The notes beneath the pieces are model-generated. The model saw nothing but the letters and a program-made list of their open reading frames with translations, had not been told where the DNA came from and did no database searches. A stretch of 64,000 bases of DNA from Isoetes taiwanensis (taxonomy: Eukaryota > Streptophyta > Lycopodiopsida > Isoetales > Isoetaceae), in assembly GCA_021234155.1 (NCBI GenBank), contig JAJEKV010000072.1, forward strand, positions 3,790,407 through 3,854,406. Reading direction: 5' to 3'. A program made the position numbers and the translations under genes. Positions 9,960-21,839 of the stretch are shown here, one piece after another; positions within the stretch are counted from its first letter, which is position 1, and the number at the start of each line of letters is the position of its first letter.

Positions 9960-10200
9960 TAATTACTGCAACACTACATTGTGGTAAAGTAGTTGGTTTC
10001 AATTTGACCTGTTTCTGTTTTTGCATGTGCACATGGTAAGTTTACGATATAATATAGTGATTTTACTATAACACCACGACGTGGTAAATGTTGACGGTTT
10101 AGATTGGGTTGATAGGGATCAATAAACCACAATGTGGTAAATGTTGCCTATTTAAATTTGATTGATAGCAATTAATTATAATAACACCACAGTGTGGTAA
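9960..10200 (+). repeat. Degenerate tandem repeat with ACCAC-N3-GTGGTAA palindromes
   Basis: Four copies of a small palindrome occur near 9970 (ACTACATTGTGGTAA), 10073, 10126 and 10186. The last three are ACCAC, 2-3 bases, GTGGTAA. Each is followed by a related TTGAC/TTGCC/TTGG plus TTTAGATT-like stretch, so the unit is about 55-60 bp with one longer interval. Confidence 0.55.
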
Positions 10201-10935
10201 TGGCATTGGTTTAGATTTGTTAATATTGCATATATCATATAGTGGTTCATGTGCCAAGTTTGTGACTGCAATGCAATTGAACAATATGGGAATTGAACCC
10301 ATAATTTTTAAAGAAGTACTCAAATTGAGCAATTCAGAAGCAAAATTGAGATATGAAGGAGCATATCTAGTGCACTGAAAATGGGAGTATGACCTATAAC
10401 AATAACCTTAGAATAACTCAGGTGCGGATCACATATAAGATGCGCGAGAATCACATATAAGATAAAAAGCAAGGGGGCAAAGAAAAGTGCTACCTTTAAA
10501 GTGAAAGCGAAGACTAATAGTTAGCATTCTAAAATGCAAATAGAAGGAGCTGCCATATAATCATGCAAAAGAACAATGGAGGGTCCACACTTGAAATCTT
10601 TCTGCAACAAATCAAGAACTCAAAGAACCAACAAAAACACTTGAAGAACCAAGCATAAATTTTAGTGAGCTGCTTCTAAAAATGAATGAAATAAGGCTAT
10701 AATACAGTAATCTGGACAAATAAATTTCATTCTATGATTTCTAAAGTATTTGTAAGCTAGCAAAGCTTCATTCTTCAACATCTGCTTTACAAAACCAGGC
10801 TACAATACCACATAAAGCTACATGGATCAATAGCACTTGGAAACAAATTGCATACAAGAAGAAATTCATATGCTATTTTCACTCATAAATGACAGAGAAA
10901 CTGGACATATGCAGCATAAAACATTGAAAAATAAT

Positions 10936-11342
10936 TTACCTTATCATCAACTAACAAATAGGCAGATAATGAAGCTCATCAATAGATTCTCCCCATGCCT
11001 CTTTCTCGATCCTGTTCCAAGTCTGATGATCATCAACCAACTTCACCATCTGATCCAAAACCCTCTCTGAGGCTACCTCTAAAGATTTTTTTCGCAGTCC
11101 TTCAAACTGACCTCCAAAAGAGTAAGTGTCAAGAGCTGGACCCTGCTGCAAACCTTTTCTTAATGGCAACTTTCTGGCCACTGACCTTTTCTCGAAACAA
11201 AGGATCCATTTGTAAAAACCAAAGCTCTATTATTAGCAAATAAAAAAAATAAGAAAATGAATGTTCTCACCAGACTGGCGGCAATGAGACCCCAGATATC
11301 AGCATGCCACACCTAGGCCTGAAGAGGTAGAAGTCGGCTCTC
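10936..11342 (-). pseudogene. Two-exon remnant of a plant gene of unknown function
   Basis: Exon a (11342 to 11271) follows a CACGCAG acceptor and reads RADFYLFRPRCGMLISGVS. It ends at donor GTGAGA. A 46-bp intron ends in ATAGAG at 11225. Exon b (from 11224) keeps the frame: FGFYKWILCFEKRSVARKLP, then LQQGPALDTYSFGGQFEGL, then a charged helical part ending ESIDELHYLPIC. A stop at 10951 interrupts it, although AAG/GTAAAT, a good donor, lies just beyond at about 10936. A possible first exon, MDSKQ followed by GTAAGA, lies near 11480, but its phase does not fit exon a. The matching intron phases support a real gene; the stop and phase problem suggest decay. I do not recognise the family. Confidence 0.45.
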
Positions 11343-11499
11343 CTGCGTGGTAAAGATGTACCCAGATTGTAAGACGCACATGGATTGGGGCAAAATCCGT
11401 AAGGAAGAAAGGAAGTTTTGTGTTCAATCAAACAAAAGATAAGAAGAACACTATTTCTTACTCTGTTTAGAATCCATATCCGCAGCCGAAGATCCTACC

Positions 11500-12533
11500 C
11501 CTGTGCGAATTTCACACCCACAGTCGAAGATTGAACGGAAGCAAACCAAGCAGAACAAGGAAAAAAAACAGAAGAGGAGATCGCACCTTGAACCAATATG
11601 GAGCAGATCGCATCGAAAGCTGTAACTCAGAGATGCCATGGCATCCAATGAGAGCGGGAAGAGCTCTGGGCTGCTCCACCGCTGCTTTAGGAAAATAGAG
11701 GGAAAACAAAACAATAGGATTAGGGTTTGCTCTTTGGTTTTAAAACGTTTGCACACATGGTGCTAGGATATGCAATAAGGTGCGATTCTCGAACACATGG
11801 CATTTTATTGCAATCTCAACAACATGGAAGTTGGTCGGCATTTTTTGTCTAAAGCTTAATCTGGTGGTGCCACGTGGCATCCGCTACAAACAGGAAGTTG
11901 GCTACACGATTCCGTAGAACACAATTTTTACAGGATTTACAGGTCATTCCTCCTTCCCCTGTTTTTTGCCTTCCCCTGTTTTTGTGCTTCCCTTTTTTTT
12001 TTTTTTCGTTTGTGCAAGGGGAGAATTGCTAGAAAGACATTACAGATCCCCGTAGTCCTAGCATGAAGAGGACAGAACAATCTTTTTATTTAGATGCAGC
12101 TAAGCACAGTTCAATTTAAGGCAGAGGAAAAATATTTCTTAAGGCAACAAAGAGCTTTACATGTGCAGACCGTAGGACTAAGCCATGACTGAACTCGAAG
12201 GGTAGAGATGTAAATAAAGAAGTTGAGATTCAGGAAGAAGACTCCAAAGTCGTCAAGTATGCACAATCCTTGTAAACAAAATCCCTGCATTCAAATAAAG
12301 GCGATCAGTTAATCGCTTTGTATAAATCTTAAGGGAAAAGAAAGGAAGAACAGACATGCAGTGGATTTACCGGAATCCTTTGATGTGGTTCGTCAAGGGT
12401 TTGCAGCAAGCGGAGCACCTCAGATTCATAGATCTGGGATACCCTTCTAAGATTAATCAGAGCTTCAAGCATGTAAGCTATGGCATGTAAGCTTCAAGCA
12501 TGTAAACTATGATAAAAAATCCTCCAAAGCCAT
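11500..12533. other. Intergenic; no gene supported
   Basis: A minus-strand frame at 11451-11756 is low-complexity Phe/Leu/Cys and is probably 5' leader of the gene remnant at 10.9-11.3 kb. It contains TTAGGGTTTG, a telo-box-like word common in plant promoters. A T-run lies at about 11994-12006. Nothing else is recognisable. Confidence 0.4.
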
Positions 12534-12800
12534 AAACCTGATGAGCTATGGGTACGCTCTGGCTTATACCTAACCGAGTATTGGCTTGCAAAGAAGAACA
12601 GCACCAGAAGAAGAACAGCTCCAGACTCCAGAGAAGAACAATACCAGAGAAGAACCACGCCAGAAGAACAACCTCCCAACTTCCATGTTGTCGGGGAATG
12701 GAAAAGGGTCCCCTCATTCCATTCCCCTATACAACATAGCAACTGGGTCGATGATTTCGCCTCCGGAATGGAAAGCGGCACAGCAATTCCGCTCAAGGCG
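12534..12800 (+). repeat. Left 267-bp direct repeat flanking an 8.5-kb block
   Basis: The block begins AAACCTGATGAGCTATGGG and ends CAATTCCGCTCAAG. It matches 21295-21652 almost base for base apart from a 17-bp indel, a 2-bp indel, a few transitions and a 69-bp MITE plus its target duplication present only in the right copy. Starting at TG (12539) and ending at CA (12798), the inner part has LTR-like ends. The sequence after it, GGCGCCCAAAAATG, recalls a transposon end that is also seen at 21290 and 30071. Confidence 0.8.
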
Positions 12801-14705
12801 CCCAAAAATGAACTGCCATATAAAAATAGTACCAGATAATCTAAAAACCATGATAGACATGGTGTTTTATACAACAATTCATTTGATAGAAGAAAACCAT
12901 GTGCTATAATGGTTTGTCAAAATGAATAGTGGTTCACAACATGGTTATTAATGTCAGTTACTAATAAGATAGTGGTTTGCTAAAACTGGTTGTAGTTTAT
13001 GAGACTATTTCAATACACATTAAAATTAGTAGTGGTTTTTGAAAACTAGTTATGGTCTTTTAGGAATTTTTGAAGAATAATGGAATGATTTAAAGATCAA
13101 TGCATTGTGTTCAAGAACCATGGATGACAATATGGTCCTTGCAACCACTAATGATTCATTACCATGGTGTATCAACAACATCAGATCAATTTATAACATT
13201 CAAACAATGCGAATGAACAACATCAGATCAATTTATATCCTTCAAACAATGCAAATGACATAAACAATCCCCTTCTATAAGAAATTTCCAGTTCATATGA
13301 GGAACAAGCTTAAATTGTAGCCTTCTTAACAGTTTCACCTGGTTTCCATATATGTGCCTCTGGATCACTAGTGTTGCATCTTTTTTATTGAAAGGCTTCC
13401 TGTTATTAAGGATAAAAGAATTACAATACAGATTCTTCCTTAACAACACATGAACAACAACATGGATGCATATGTTGCTGCAGTTAGTAGGTGTCAAAGG
13501 ATCGAGGCCAACCACTTGCTAAAACTAATAGCAAAACCATGAATTGATATACATATAAGTGGTTTTGAATAGATTCCAACCAAGTTTTGTCAGGATGAAG
13601 CAATAACATGCTTTTATATTTTTTATTTTTTTCCCCCCTTTTCAACCTGTTTGCAAGATGCAGTGCTATACTGTGGGCTCTACTTGGGATGCTTTGCCCC
13701 AGTAGTATGTTTTGGTCTAGATTAAGTTAATCCTCCTCCTAGAAATTACCGAGTACGCAAAATGCCCATGGAAAATAAAAATGTTGATGAATCTTATTTG
13801 GCAAAAAGCCAGAACTTAAAAATATTTTGCCGTTTAAATATTAACTGGCCACACCCCAAATCACCATATCACCAATATTTAATTTCTCTTAACACGCAAG
13901 AGACATAAGCTATTAAAGAGAGGAGATATGGATGTTGGAGCATTATTTGTTCCTACATAGTACTTCTTGTTACAACCAGCATCAAGCATTGAGCAATGTG
14001 TTGGTGTTTGGAAGGGTAGGTAAGGGGGGATATGAGGAAAAATTAATCAAATGTGCTTTGGCCTACATCTTACGTTCAATATATACAGAGTAATTGTAGT
14101 AGTACTCGTCCACTATCAAAATGTAGACTTCGGAATAAAGCTACAAACATTCAATGCTAATATATATATCATGGACATTATATGTAGTAATGAACGAGAT
14201 TTTTAAATTATAGCTACTATCTATCATATTGTAATATGGTATTCCGCGGCATCATGTGAAGCAGTGCCGCTTCTCTGTCTAGCATCGAGGCAGAGCAGAT
14301 CCCCTTCATTTGGCGCTTCCCTGAGCCTTGTTTGATCTACGCCATTAATTTTATGCCATATCGAACAAGATAATATGCATTTTAGATGATTTGGAATCTT
14401 CGATATGTAATTTCTTTTGATAAAGATAGTATCCTCTTTTGTCCTGGACTTGGGATCTAGAATTGGCCGCATTCATTATGCATGAATCTCATTTTTATGC
14501 ATATTTCCTTGCATTCTTTAGTCTGCAAAGAGATATCAAACAATAAAACATTCTATGAACCATCATTCCCCTCCCACCAGATAATGAAATGTTCACTTAC
14601 ATGACATTATTATGTATTAGTCCTACCTCTGCCGAAGGTTTGAGTGACATGAACATTCTTGTTACCACTCATGCCATTCATGCGTTGCCTCATCTAGTGG
14701 TGCCA

Positions 14706-14706
<1 letters not shown>

Positions 14707-14738
<32 letters not shown>
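14707..14738 (+). repeat. Poly(A) run of 32
   Basis: An uninterrupted A-run follows GTGCCAC and precedes GGGCTGG. It may be a retroposed tail or slippage. No upstream coding sequence explains it. Confidence 0.9.
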
Positions 14739-14742
<4 letters not shown>

Positions 14743-15496
14743 TGGAATCTCTTTACCTAGTACTCTACCACAAATAAACCTATGAATTGTCTCACTCCTA
14801 CGTTGCTCCATCTAGAAGCACCACCAAAAATATTTATAAGTTAGAATCTTTTTCGGCCATGCATTACCTAGTACTTTACCTACTACAACATGTGCATGGC
14901 TTATTTGTACATGAACATTATCGTGGCGACCAAGGCTGCTTTTGAACACTTCTCTTTACCAATTTGTGCAAGTTTGAAATGAAGTGAATGTCAAACTTAA
15001 TATCAGTTTGAAAGTTCCAAAAGTTGAACCCATTATAAATGTCAAATAGGGAGGAATTTTTAGAATATTTAGAAATGAGGCCACATAGGAGATTGTTTGT
15101 CCAAACAAAATTTCAACACAAGGTTACTATAGTGCATGTGGGATATAGGACATGCTGATCAATTGAACTCTTTGTGAGCGGACTTCGGCCTTCAGACGTA
15201 AAGTCTCAGTCACACATTTTTTGTTATCAACCTCGGCCAGCCCAATAACCTTACCTTGTAGCTATTTTCTATATATGTTTTTTCTATAGGTAGAAAGGCA
15301 TTGCATATGTAGCACAATAACAGGGGGTTACTTTTAGATTTTTATACACTTTTTCACATGGTTTTTCTATGATTTCGTTGTTGTATTCGTTGAGGTGTAC
15401 TAAATAGTATTTCTAGAGTGCACCCTTTATGGGCCGTTGATTTTCGTTGGTTGGAACAATCCGAGGGTTGTTGTTGTCTTTCTCTGCATGTGTTTG

Positions 15497-15690
15497 TGCA
15501 TGAACACTGCGCATGTGTATGCATGTGCATGTGCACATGCATGTGCATGTGTGTGCATGTGCATGTTCATGTGCATGTGCATGTATATGCATGTGCATGT
15601 GTAGTGTGCATGTGCAAGTGCAAGTGCAAGTGCAAGTGCAAGTGCAAGTGCAAGTGCATGTGCATGTGTGCATGTGTGTGCATATGCATG
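15497..15690 (+). repeat. (TGCATG)n / (GTGCAA)n compound microsatellite
   Basis: Hexamer arrays of GTGCAT alternate with a purer GTGCAA block (about 15609-15656) and return to GTGCAT. Open frames across it on both strands encode only Cys-Met-Cys-Val or Thr-Cys-Thr-His repeats and are artefacts of the repeat. Confidence 0.95.
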
Positions 15691-16418
15691 TGTACTTGCC
15701 CTCTTGGATTCTTATTGCCGGTGTGGATTTTACTACCACGAGATGGATTTTTTGCTCACACTTACAAAGGTATTTGTTTTTTAATGTTTCTTCAGTTAGC
15801 ATAATGTTTTTTTCTTACAAGGTATTGGTTTCCTGATTCTACAATGTAGTCTTTGCAAAACCCCTTTTTTTTTCCTTCCTAAGATTTTGCTTTGATTCAA
15901 GTTTAGGCCCTCTGTTTGCTTCCAACTCTTGGATATTCCTGGCTGCCGGATTGTTCATAGCAGCCAGCCTTTAGCTTCAATCAACAAACGGATTCTTATG
16001 CACACAATAGGCGGATTATTCCACGCCCTTTTCCGTGTCACGCAGATCAGTCAAACAGTGGCCACAAGAATGCATTTATATTGTAGGTTTGGAACTTTAA
16101 TCGAACCATAAGGTGAATCATGCATTACCTTTAAGCTAGACATGGCATCTAAAATCATATGGATTGATAAACAATGGTGTCATTGTGAAAGAGAAATAGT
16201 TGTAGCGGAAGTAACAATATGTGGCATAATAACAGGGGGTTTTCTTTGTGTTACAAACTTTATGACTTTCAGAATAATGGGATCAATCTGCTCTATCTTT
16301 ATGGTAACTTTTACTTATGTTCTATTTGTTTTATTGTGATCAAATTCAAAAGCTACAGGTGATGAAAGCCTCAAATGAATTCTAGTTTTTTTCTGGTTGA
16401 ATTCTAAAATTTTTGTCA

Positions 16419-16700
16419 CACTGGGGGGGTGACGTCCCTAAGACCCCGAAGGGGCCAAAAAATTTTTTTTACAACACAAACCATTAATATCTAACATATA
16501 AAAATTAAATCCCCCAACACATAACAACCACCACATAACAACCATTGACATTAACAACCAACACATAACTACCATTGACATTAATTAACACAACCATTGG
16601 GTCCAACACATTTAAATTAAAATCCCCCTTAAACCCCCTTTGGTTTGGGTGCATATTCACACGGGGGGTCAATGGTTGTTATGTGGTGGTGGTTGTCAAA
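16419..16700. mobile_element. MITE-like inverted-repeat element
   Basis: A 22-bp stretch at 16529-16552 (CCACCACATAAC...) reappears as a perfect reverse complement at 16669-16691 (...GTTATGTGGTGG). The left edge CACACTGGGGGGGTGACG also has a partial partner CACACGGGGGGTC at 16660. Between the arms, AACCATTGACATTAA-like words repeat three times. The size and structure fit a foldback or MITE. No clear target-site duplication was identified. Confidence 0.5.
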
Positions 16701-18072
16701 ACATCTAGAGGTCCAAGCCAGGTGTTTTTATATTAGTATAACATGAAAAAGATTCTATGATAAATTGGCTTAGAATGGTTTTAAAAAGGTGGAAATCCCT
16801 TTATAATTGAGTGTTGATGTGAAAGATGTCCTTGGCAAACATAGGCCATTGGGAGGAACATAGACCATTGGGAAGTAATGTGAAGGACGTCCTTGTGGTA
16901 TGACAAACCCCAATTTCTAAAAAAGACTTGTGGGCTAAATTGGCTTAGAATGGTTTTATTAGTATTTGAAAAGGTGACAAATCTAATGTTACCCATTACA
17001 AAAGACCATTCAGAAACAATGTGAAAAATGTCCTTAGCCAAAACATAGACCGTTTGGAATCAAAGTGAAAAAGGCCCTTGTGTGCATAACAAATGCCATT
17101 TCGAAACTAAGAAACAAGCCATGGTTCAAAACTAAGAGATCTTTTCGAATTGTCAACCTTTTAAAGGTATTTTCGTGTGAAATGCCTAGAGACTAAGGGC
17201 ATCTAAACCAAATTTATTTCATCTTGAAAATTGGAAGTTGGATTTATCATATTTAGCATGTATAGTAAACGTACTTGGCCATGTGACATTGAAATCGCAT
17301 GAAAATATAAGCAGATAGTGTCAACATAATTTCTTGAAAAGTAAGACTTGCAGATACATCGACTTGATATCACTGCTAAATCGGTGAACAGTGGATCCAA
17401 TATCACTACTAAATTGGTGAAAAGTTTGGTACCTTTTCTATTTGAGTCCATTTTTCTTTTGTTGTGGATAGCCTTCTCCAGCAATCCGCCATAGCTAGAC
17501 CTTGGGATTTAATCCTTTCTTCTAGAAAAAGGTGAGATTCTTTTTTTATTTTTTTTTGAAGGACGAACAACCATATTCAAGAATAGAGATCAAGATACAT
17601 CATAGATACTGTAGTATGGGACTAAAAACCTAGTGAAAGGAAAAGAACCCCTAGGCAAAACCACCCATACACAGTACAAAATCATCTCTCTTGTACTACT
17701 TTGAGGCGTTTGGTCGCCTCATCATGATCAACATACTCCACAAGGTCTAGCTGCTCATCACCAACATGGGGAGTAAAACGTCGTTCCGCCATAGCCAGAC
17801 CTTGGGCCTGGGGTTCCATGCTTTTTTTGCATTGAGGATTGTTACCGCCGACGTTCAACTTGTGGTACCCAGCTTATAACAGGCAGACAAACAGTACCAT
17901 GGTATCCTTGCATGAATAAAGGCACTCCAGATCAGTGAACAGTCTTATATTTTTGATTGGGGAGGGGGAGGAGGATCCACTATAGCTCTTGCGCCCACGA
18001 TAGTGAAGGAGGAACCGCCCATTGAATCTGACCACTCTCGGACATCGGCGTTTGCCGGAAAGAGATTTTTTA

Positions 18073-18207
18073 GCATTTGCAAATTTTCATTTTGTTCTTG
18101 TCGCTTCAAAAATGAAACAAGAACACAAATGAAAATTTGCAAAAGCATAGAAAATTTTTGAAGCAACAAGAAGAAAAAAAATGAAACTTTGCAAATGCTT
18201 TACATAT
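18073..18207. repeat. Inverted repeat with an extra direct partial copy
   Basis: GCATTTGCAAATTTTCATTT and following TGTTCTTGT (18073-18101) pair with ACAAGAACACAAATGAAAAT and TTGCAAAAGC (18117-18146), giving a stem of about 28 bp. A third related copy (AAAATGAAACTTTGCAAATGC) follows at 18178-18199. Confidence 0.6.
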
Positions 18208-21200
18208 GTAAGTAAGAGATGATGTCTGAGTGGCAAAATCAACATGCAATGGGTGCAAAAAATTAATTCCATATTCCCTTTAGGTAAGGAGCTGAAGAAA
18301 ATTTGAGGCCAAGATTATGTCTTGGTGGAGATGGATCGAAGGCCATAGATAAGGGAAAAAAAATTAGGCGAGAAAAAAAAAGGAGGTACCGGTCGGGAAA
18401 GACCGTTTCTTAAGCGGAGGTGGATCGAATCAAAAGCCACAATTGAAGAAGAGATGAGAGGGAAAAATTAGGGCAGAAGGAGGGAGTCGGCCGGTCGGGA
18501 AAGGCAAGTAAAACATTGCAGATGCTTGGTTGGTGGAGGCGTTAAGTTGATTTCTACTATTCTTAAGATGATTCTAGGTAAGCATTCATGCTTGTTTATT
18601 CTATATCGGCATTAGCTTGGAACATCTTCGTTTCAAATGGGACTGATGAGTGCGATTTTATAGATTTCCCGGAGAATTTGCTCACGAAGGATGCAATGAG
18701 CATCTAATCATTGATCCTTGATTTTTGAAAAGGTTATATATCGTATTGTTTGATTTTTTTCACAAAGTGAGACTTCATATGCCATTCTAATCGGATCTCA
18801 TGACATAAAACTATTTTCCGAACATTACTGGTCTTTTAGTTGTGGCGGTTGTAGGGAGATAATGTGAATGGCCTTTCTCAAGTCCATTTTAGATTCACAA
18901 TCCTAGCAGCTCTCATACTATCCATACTAGCGGCATTGTGTTAAGGGCCTTGCTTATTCTATACATGAGACTTTTATTGCTAGCATTTACATATATATTT
19001 CTAACTTCAAGCTTAATAACCTTCTATTTTTACGCTTTTCGGATGGCCTCAAGAATTGAGCCTCACAACGTTCTTATTGCCCAAAGTGACATAATTGCGA
19101 AGCGGGGTCTACACATCCAAAACATCCGGGCTTTGGGCTTTGCCACATTGGTATAGCCATGATGAGTTTACGTGTTTGCTATTTTAATATATTGTTTTTA
19201 CGCTCTAAGTTACGCTACACACCGAGATTCACAAAGTTATAATGGCGGTTGAGAACGTAGATGTTGAAATTTTTGAACATTTTACAATTGCCATTCACGG
19301 CTCAAGCTGCAAAGTATAAGCAGGTGTAAGCAGGTCTCTGGACAATCAAGAGGACAAGCAAGAGGCTAAGGACCGCCAAGTAGAGGGCGATATTAATAAG
19401 GGTAAGCATGTGTGGCATTCTAAAAGTTACTACATTTCAAATTCAGCCCTACGCTAATGTTGATGAAACCTGGAAAAATGTTAGAGGAAAAGAAAAATGT
19501 GGGCATGGAGCAGGTTCTAAGAAAAATATTGGGAATAAAAGTGCATCCCGGACCATTATCTGTAAAAGGTCAAGTCATTTCTTGAAATCTTAGGAAAGAG
19601 AGGGACCTTCTTCACGGCCAGATTCAACAAGAAGGTCAGCAACAATCTCAACTCTGAAACTTGCAAATTATGCATCGAAGGAAATTACAAGGTCAAGAAG
19701 TGTGAACTTTGCAGATTGTGGATTGGAGGCAAGACTTGAATCTGGAAAATTGTCGATTGTGCAGTACCGCACAGATCACCGAGAATTGTCTTTGCGTTGT
19801 TCTTTCCTCTTATTTCAAGAAGAGCAAGAGGGACAGTTCGAGAAAGAAATAGAGAATGACCGGCAACATTAGGAACGATGGGTCCAAGATGTCGTCCGAT
19901 CGTTAACAAGAAAGTCAGGCTTTAATTGTGCACAATCACATTCGATCGCAAGACATTTTAGTCAACGAACTTATGTTCGTCAAGTATCCGAAAGTGACAA
20001 TGAGATTCCTATTAACATTGTAAATGCAAGCATATTCTTTAATGTGTTTTAGCTCTCGATTTGATTTCAGCAAAGTAGCGTTCATTTTGCTTGATCGATA
20101 ATGTTCAAGATTGCAAGGATACAATAACAAATGCGAGAATATAGTATCAATAATCCAAGCAACCAAAGTAGCACAGTCCTTCCATGAAGATTGAATTCTC
20201 GAATAGATCTCACCAAGAGAGTGGAATATTTGAGATCCATTTCGCTTTGTATGGAGATGAAAAAATCTGATATTAAGGAAGTTATTCTTTGAATCACAAG
20301 GTAAAATGGCCTCTACAATTTTCCTTGATCATTTATCGTTGATGGCGTTCATATTCTTTGAACCTTTTTGGACTTTGTTGCAAGATTGAATTTAAGTATA
20401 CACAATGACAACTTTAGATGTTGAAGCTCTGAGCATTGTTCGGATAGATTATCTCTTGAGAATGAAGATGTCAACTTCAAAGAAACACTCAATGTGTTTC
20501 TTATGCTACCCAAAAATTGTGTCTGGGAAAATGGAAATACTAGGGTTCAAATCCCTAGGCACCAATCATAATGTTTTAGACACATATGCTGCTTTAATTA
20601 AAAAACATTTGATGTTTTGATATAAAAGCTTGCATCAATACACTGGATAGACTTGTATATAGATTATGTCTTTTTGTTATAGAAACTAATACCAATCCTT
20701 ATAATAAAACATGAAATGTTTGATGGAAAAACTCGCAATAAGTATGCATTCAAAGTGGCAATGATTTTTAATTGAGTACGCCTTCTTATACTTGGTAAAC
20801 CAATAGTAATTACATTGTCCAAAGCAGTATTGATTCGTCCTAATACAAAGATGAAAGCCCTCACTACCTTGTTGGCAAAACCATTACCGCTTAGCCTATA
20901 ATATTTTATTAAAGAAATTGGCACATTTTATCACATGGGAGAGCATTGATTCATATGAAAAAATATAGACATCTTATTTTGGAAACCACACTAGATTGCA
21001 CATTCAATTAGACATTTTTCGCTAATGGTTTATGGTCTATAGTATTAAATGTACCGCATTTGTAAAACACAATAATAAAGCACTATTATTAACCAAACAA
21101 ACAAACTACTATAAAGAACCATTAAGGTGAATAATGGTGATAAACTAGAATAATAAACCATAAGTAAGAACCACACTATGTAACTAGCAGTGGTTATTCA

Positions 21201-21294
21201 ACATATTAACCCACTTAGTGATCACTTTATTCTAGTGGTTTCATGTAAAAACAATTTTGAAAAACTGGTAATGATTTTTTTTTGGGGGCCTTAA

Positions 21295-21652
21295 AACCTG
21301 ATGAGCTATGGGTACGCTCTGGCTTATACCTAACTGAGTGTTGGCTTGCAAAGAAGAACAGCGACAGAGAAGAACAGCACCAGAAGAAGAACAGCTCCAG
21401 ACTCCAGAGAGAAGAACAATACCAGAGAAGAACCGCGCCAGAAGAACAACCTCCCAACTTCCATGTTGTCGGGGAATGGAAGAGGGTCCCCTTTTCCGGT
21501 TTGGAAGGGACCCGCTCCCGGCTGCTGCCGGTCGCGGGGCCCCCCTTCCAAACCGGAAAAGGGTCCCCTCATTCCATTCCCCTATACAACATAGCAACTG
21601 GGTCGATGATTTCGCCTCCGGAATGGAAAGCGGCACAGCAATTCCGCTCAAG
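21295..21652 (+). repeat. Right direct repeat, with MITE insertion
   Basis: This is the partner of 12534-12800. It is longer because of a 17-bp tandem-like insertion (GACAGAGAAGAACAGCA region near 21361), two bases in an AGAG run, and a 69-bp foldback with its 8-bp target duplication at 21492-21568. Beyond 21652 the similarity ends (left copy AGGCGCCC, right copy AGCGGTCACC). Confidence 0.8.
21492..21560. mobile_element. 69-bp hAT-like MITE with 8-bp target-site duplication
   Basis: The element starts with TTTTCCGGTTTGGAAGGG and ends with its exact reverse complement (18-bp terminal inverted repeats). The centre is GC-rich. It is flanked by GGGTCCCC on both sides (21484-21491 and 21561-21568). 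The empty site is preserved in the sister repeat at 12706-12713, where GGGTCCCC occurs once. An 8-bp duplication is the hallmark of hAT transposons. The element is far too small to code and would depend on another transposase. Confidence 0.85.
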
Positions 21653-21722
21653 CGGTCACCCTGCAGGTAAGAATCAATCGATCCTCCCAGTTGCCATGTT
21701 GTGGCGGCCTGAAAGTGGGTCG

Positions 21723-21775
21723 CTGATTCCAAACCCGCTCCTGGCTCCCGCCGGTCGTGGGGCCCCTGGAATCTG
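21723..21775. mobile_element. Degenerate relative of the 69-bp MITE
   Basis: GATTCCAAACCCGCTCC at the left and GGGGCCCCTGGAATC at the right bracket a core, CTGGCTCCCGCCGGTCG, that matches the centre of the MITE at 21492-21560. Its ends GATTCCA/TGGAATC are shorter. It is probably an older or truncated family member. A 16-bp tandem duplication, CTTCCCACATTCCATG, follows at 21776-21807. Confidence 0.5.
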
Positions 21776-21839
21776 CTTCCCACATTCCATGCTTCCCACA
21801 TTCCATGCTTCAAGTTGTAATAATCAAATTTTCAAAGCA

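Larger units (their letters stand above)
12801..21294. mobile_element. 8.5-kb AT-rich block between direct repeats, possible non-autonomous element
   Basis: The block starts GGCGCCCAAAAATGAACTGC and ends, inverted, with TTTTTTTTTGGGGGCC. No transposase, gag or pol is visible. The outer parts (12.83-13.56 and 20.99-21.29 kb) share many short AACCACTA/ACCATGGT-like words. The middle holds a poly(A), a TGCATG microsatellite and two inverted repeats, but no gene that I can support. Two readings remain open: a large non-coding LTR element (the direct repeats being its LTRs), or a TIR transposon inserted into a tandem duplication. The 5-bp flanks of the repeats (AAACC and AGCGG) do not match, which weakens the LTR reading. 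Confidence 0.4.

Noticed and set aside
10275-10310. Minus-strand TGGGTTCAATTCCCA, T-loop-like
   Set aside because: The rest of a tRNA cannot be folded around it; it is an isolated palindrome.
15354-15836. Long open frames on both strands over the TGCATG microsatellite
   Set aside because: They encode only short-period repeats of a few residues and exist because the hexamer lacks stop codons.
20535-20565. tRNA-like T-arm GGGTTCAAATCCC followed by GGCACCA
   Set aside because: No matching acceptor 5' strand, D-arm or anticodon arm lies in the 70 bases upstream.
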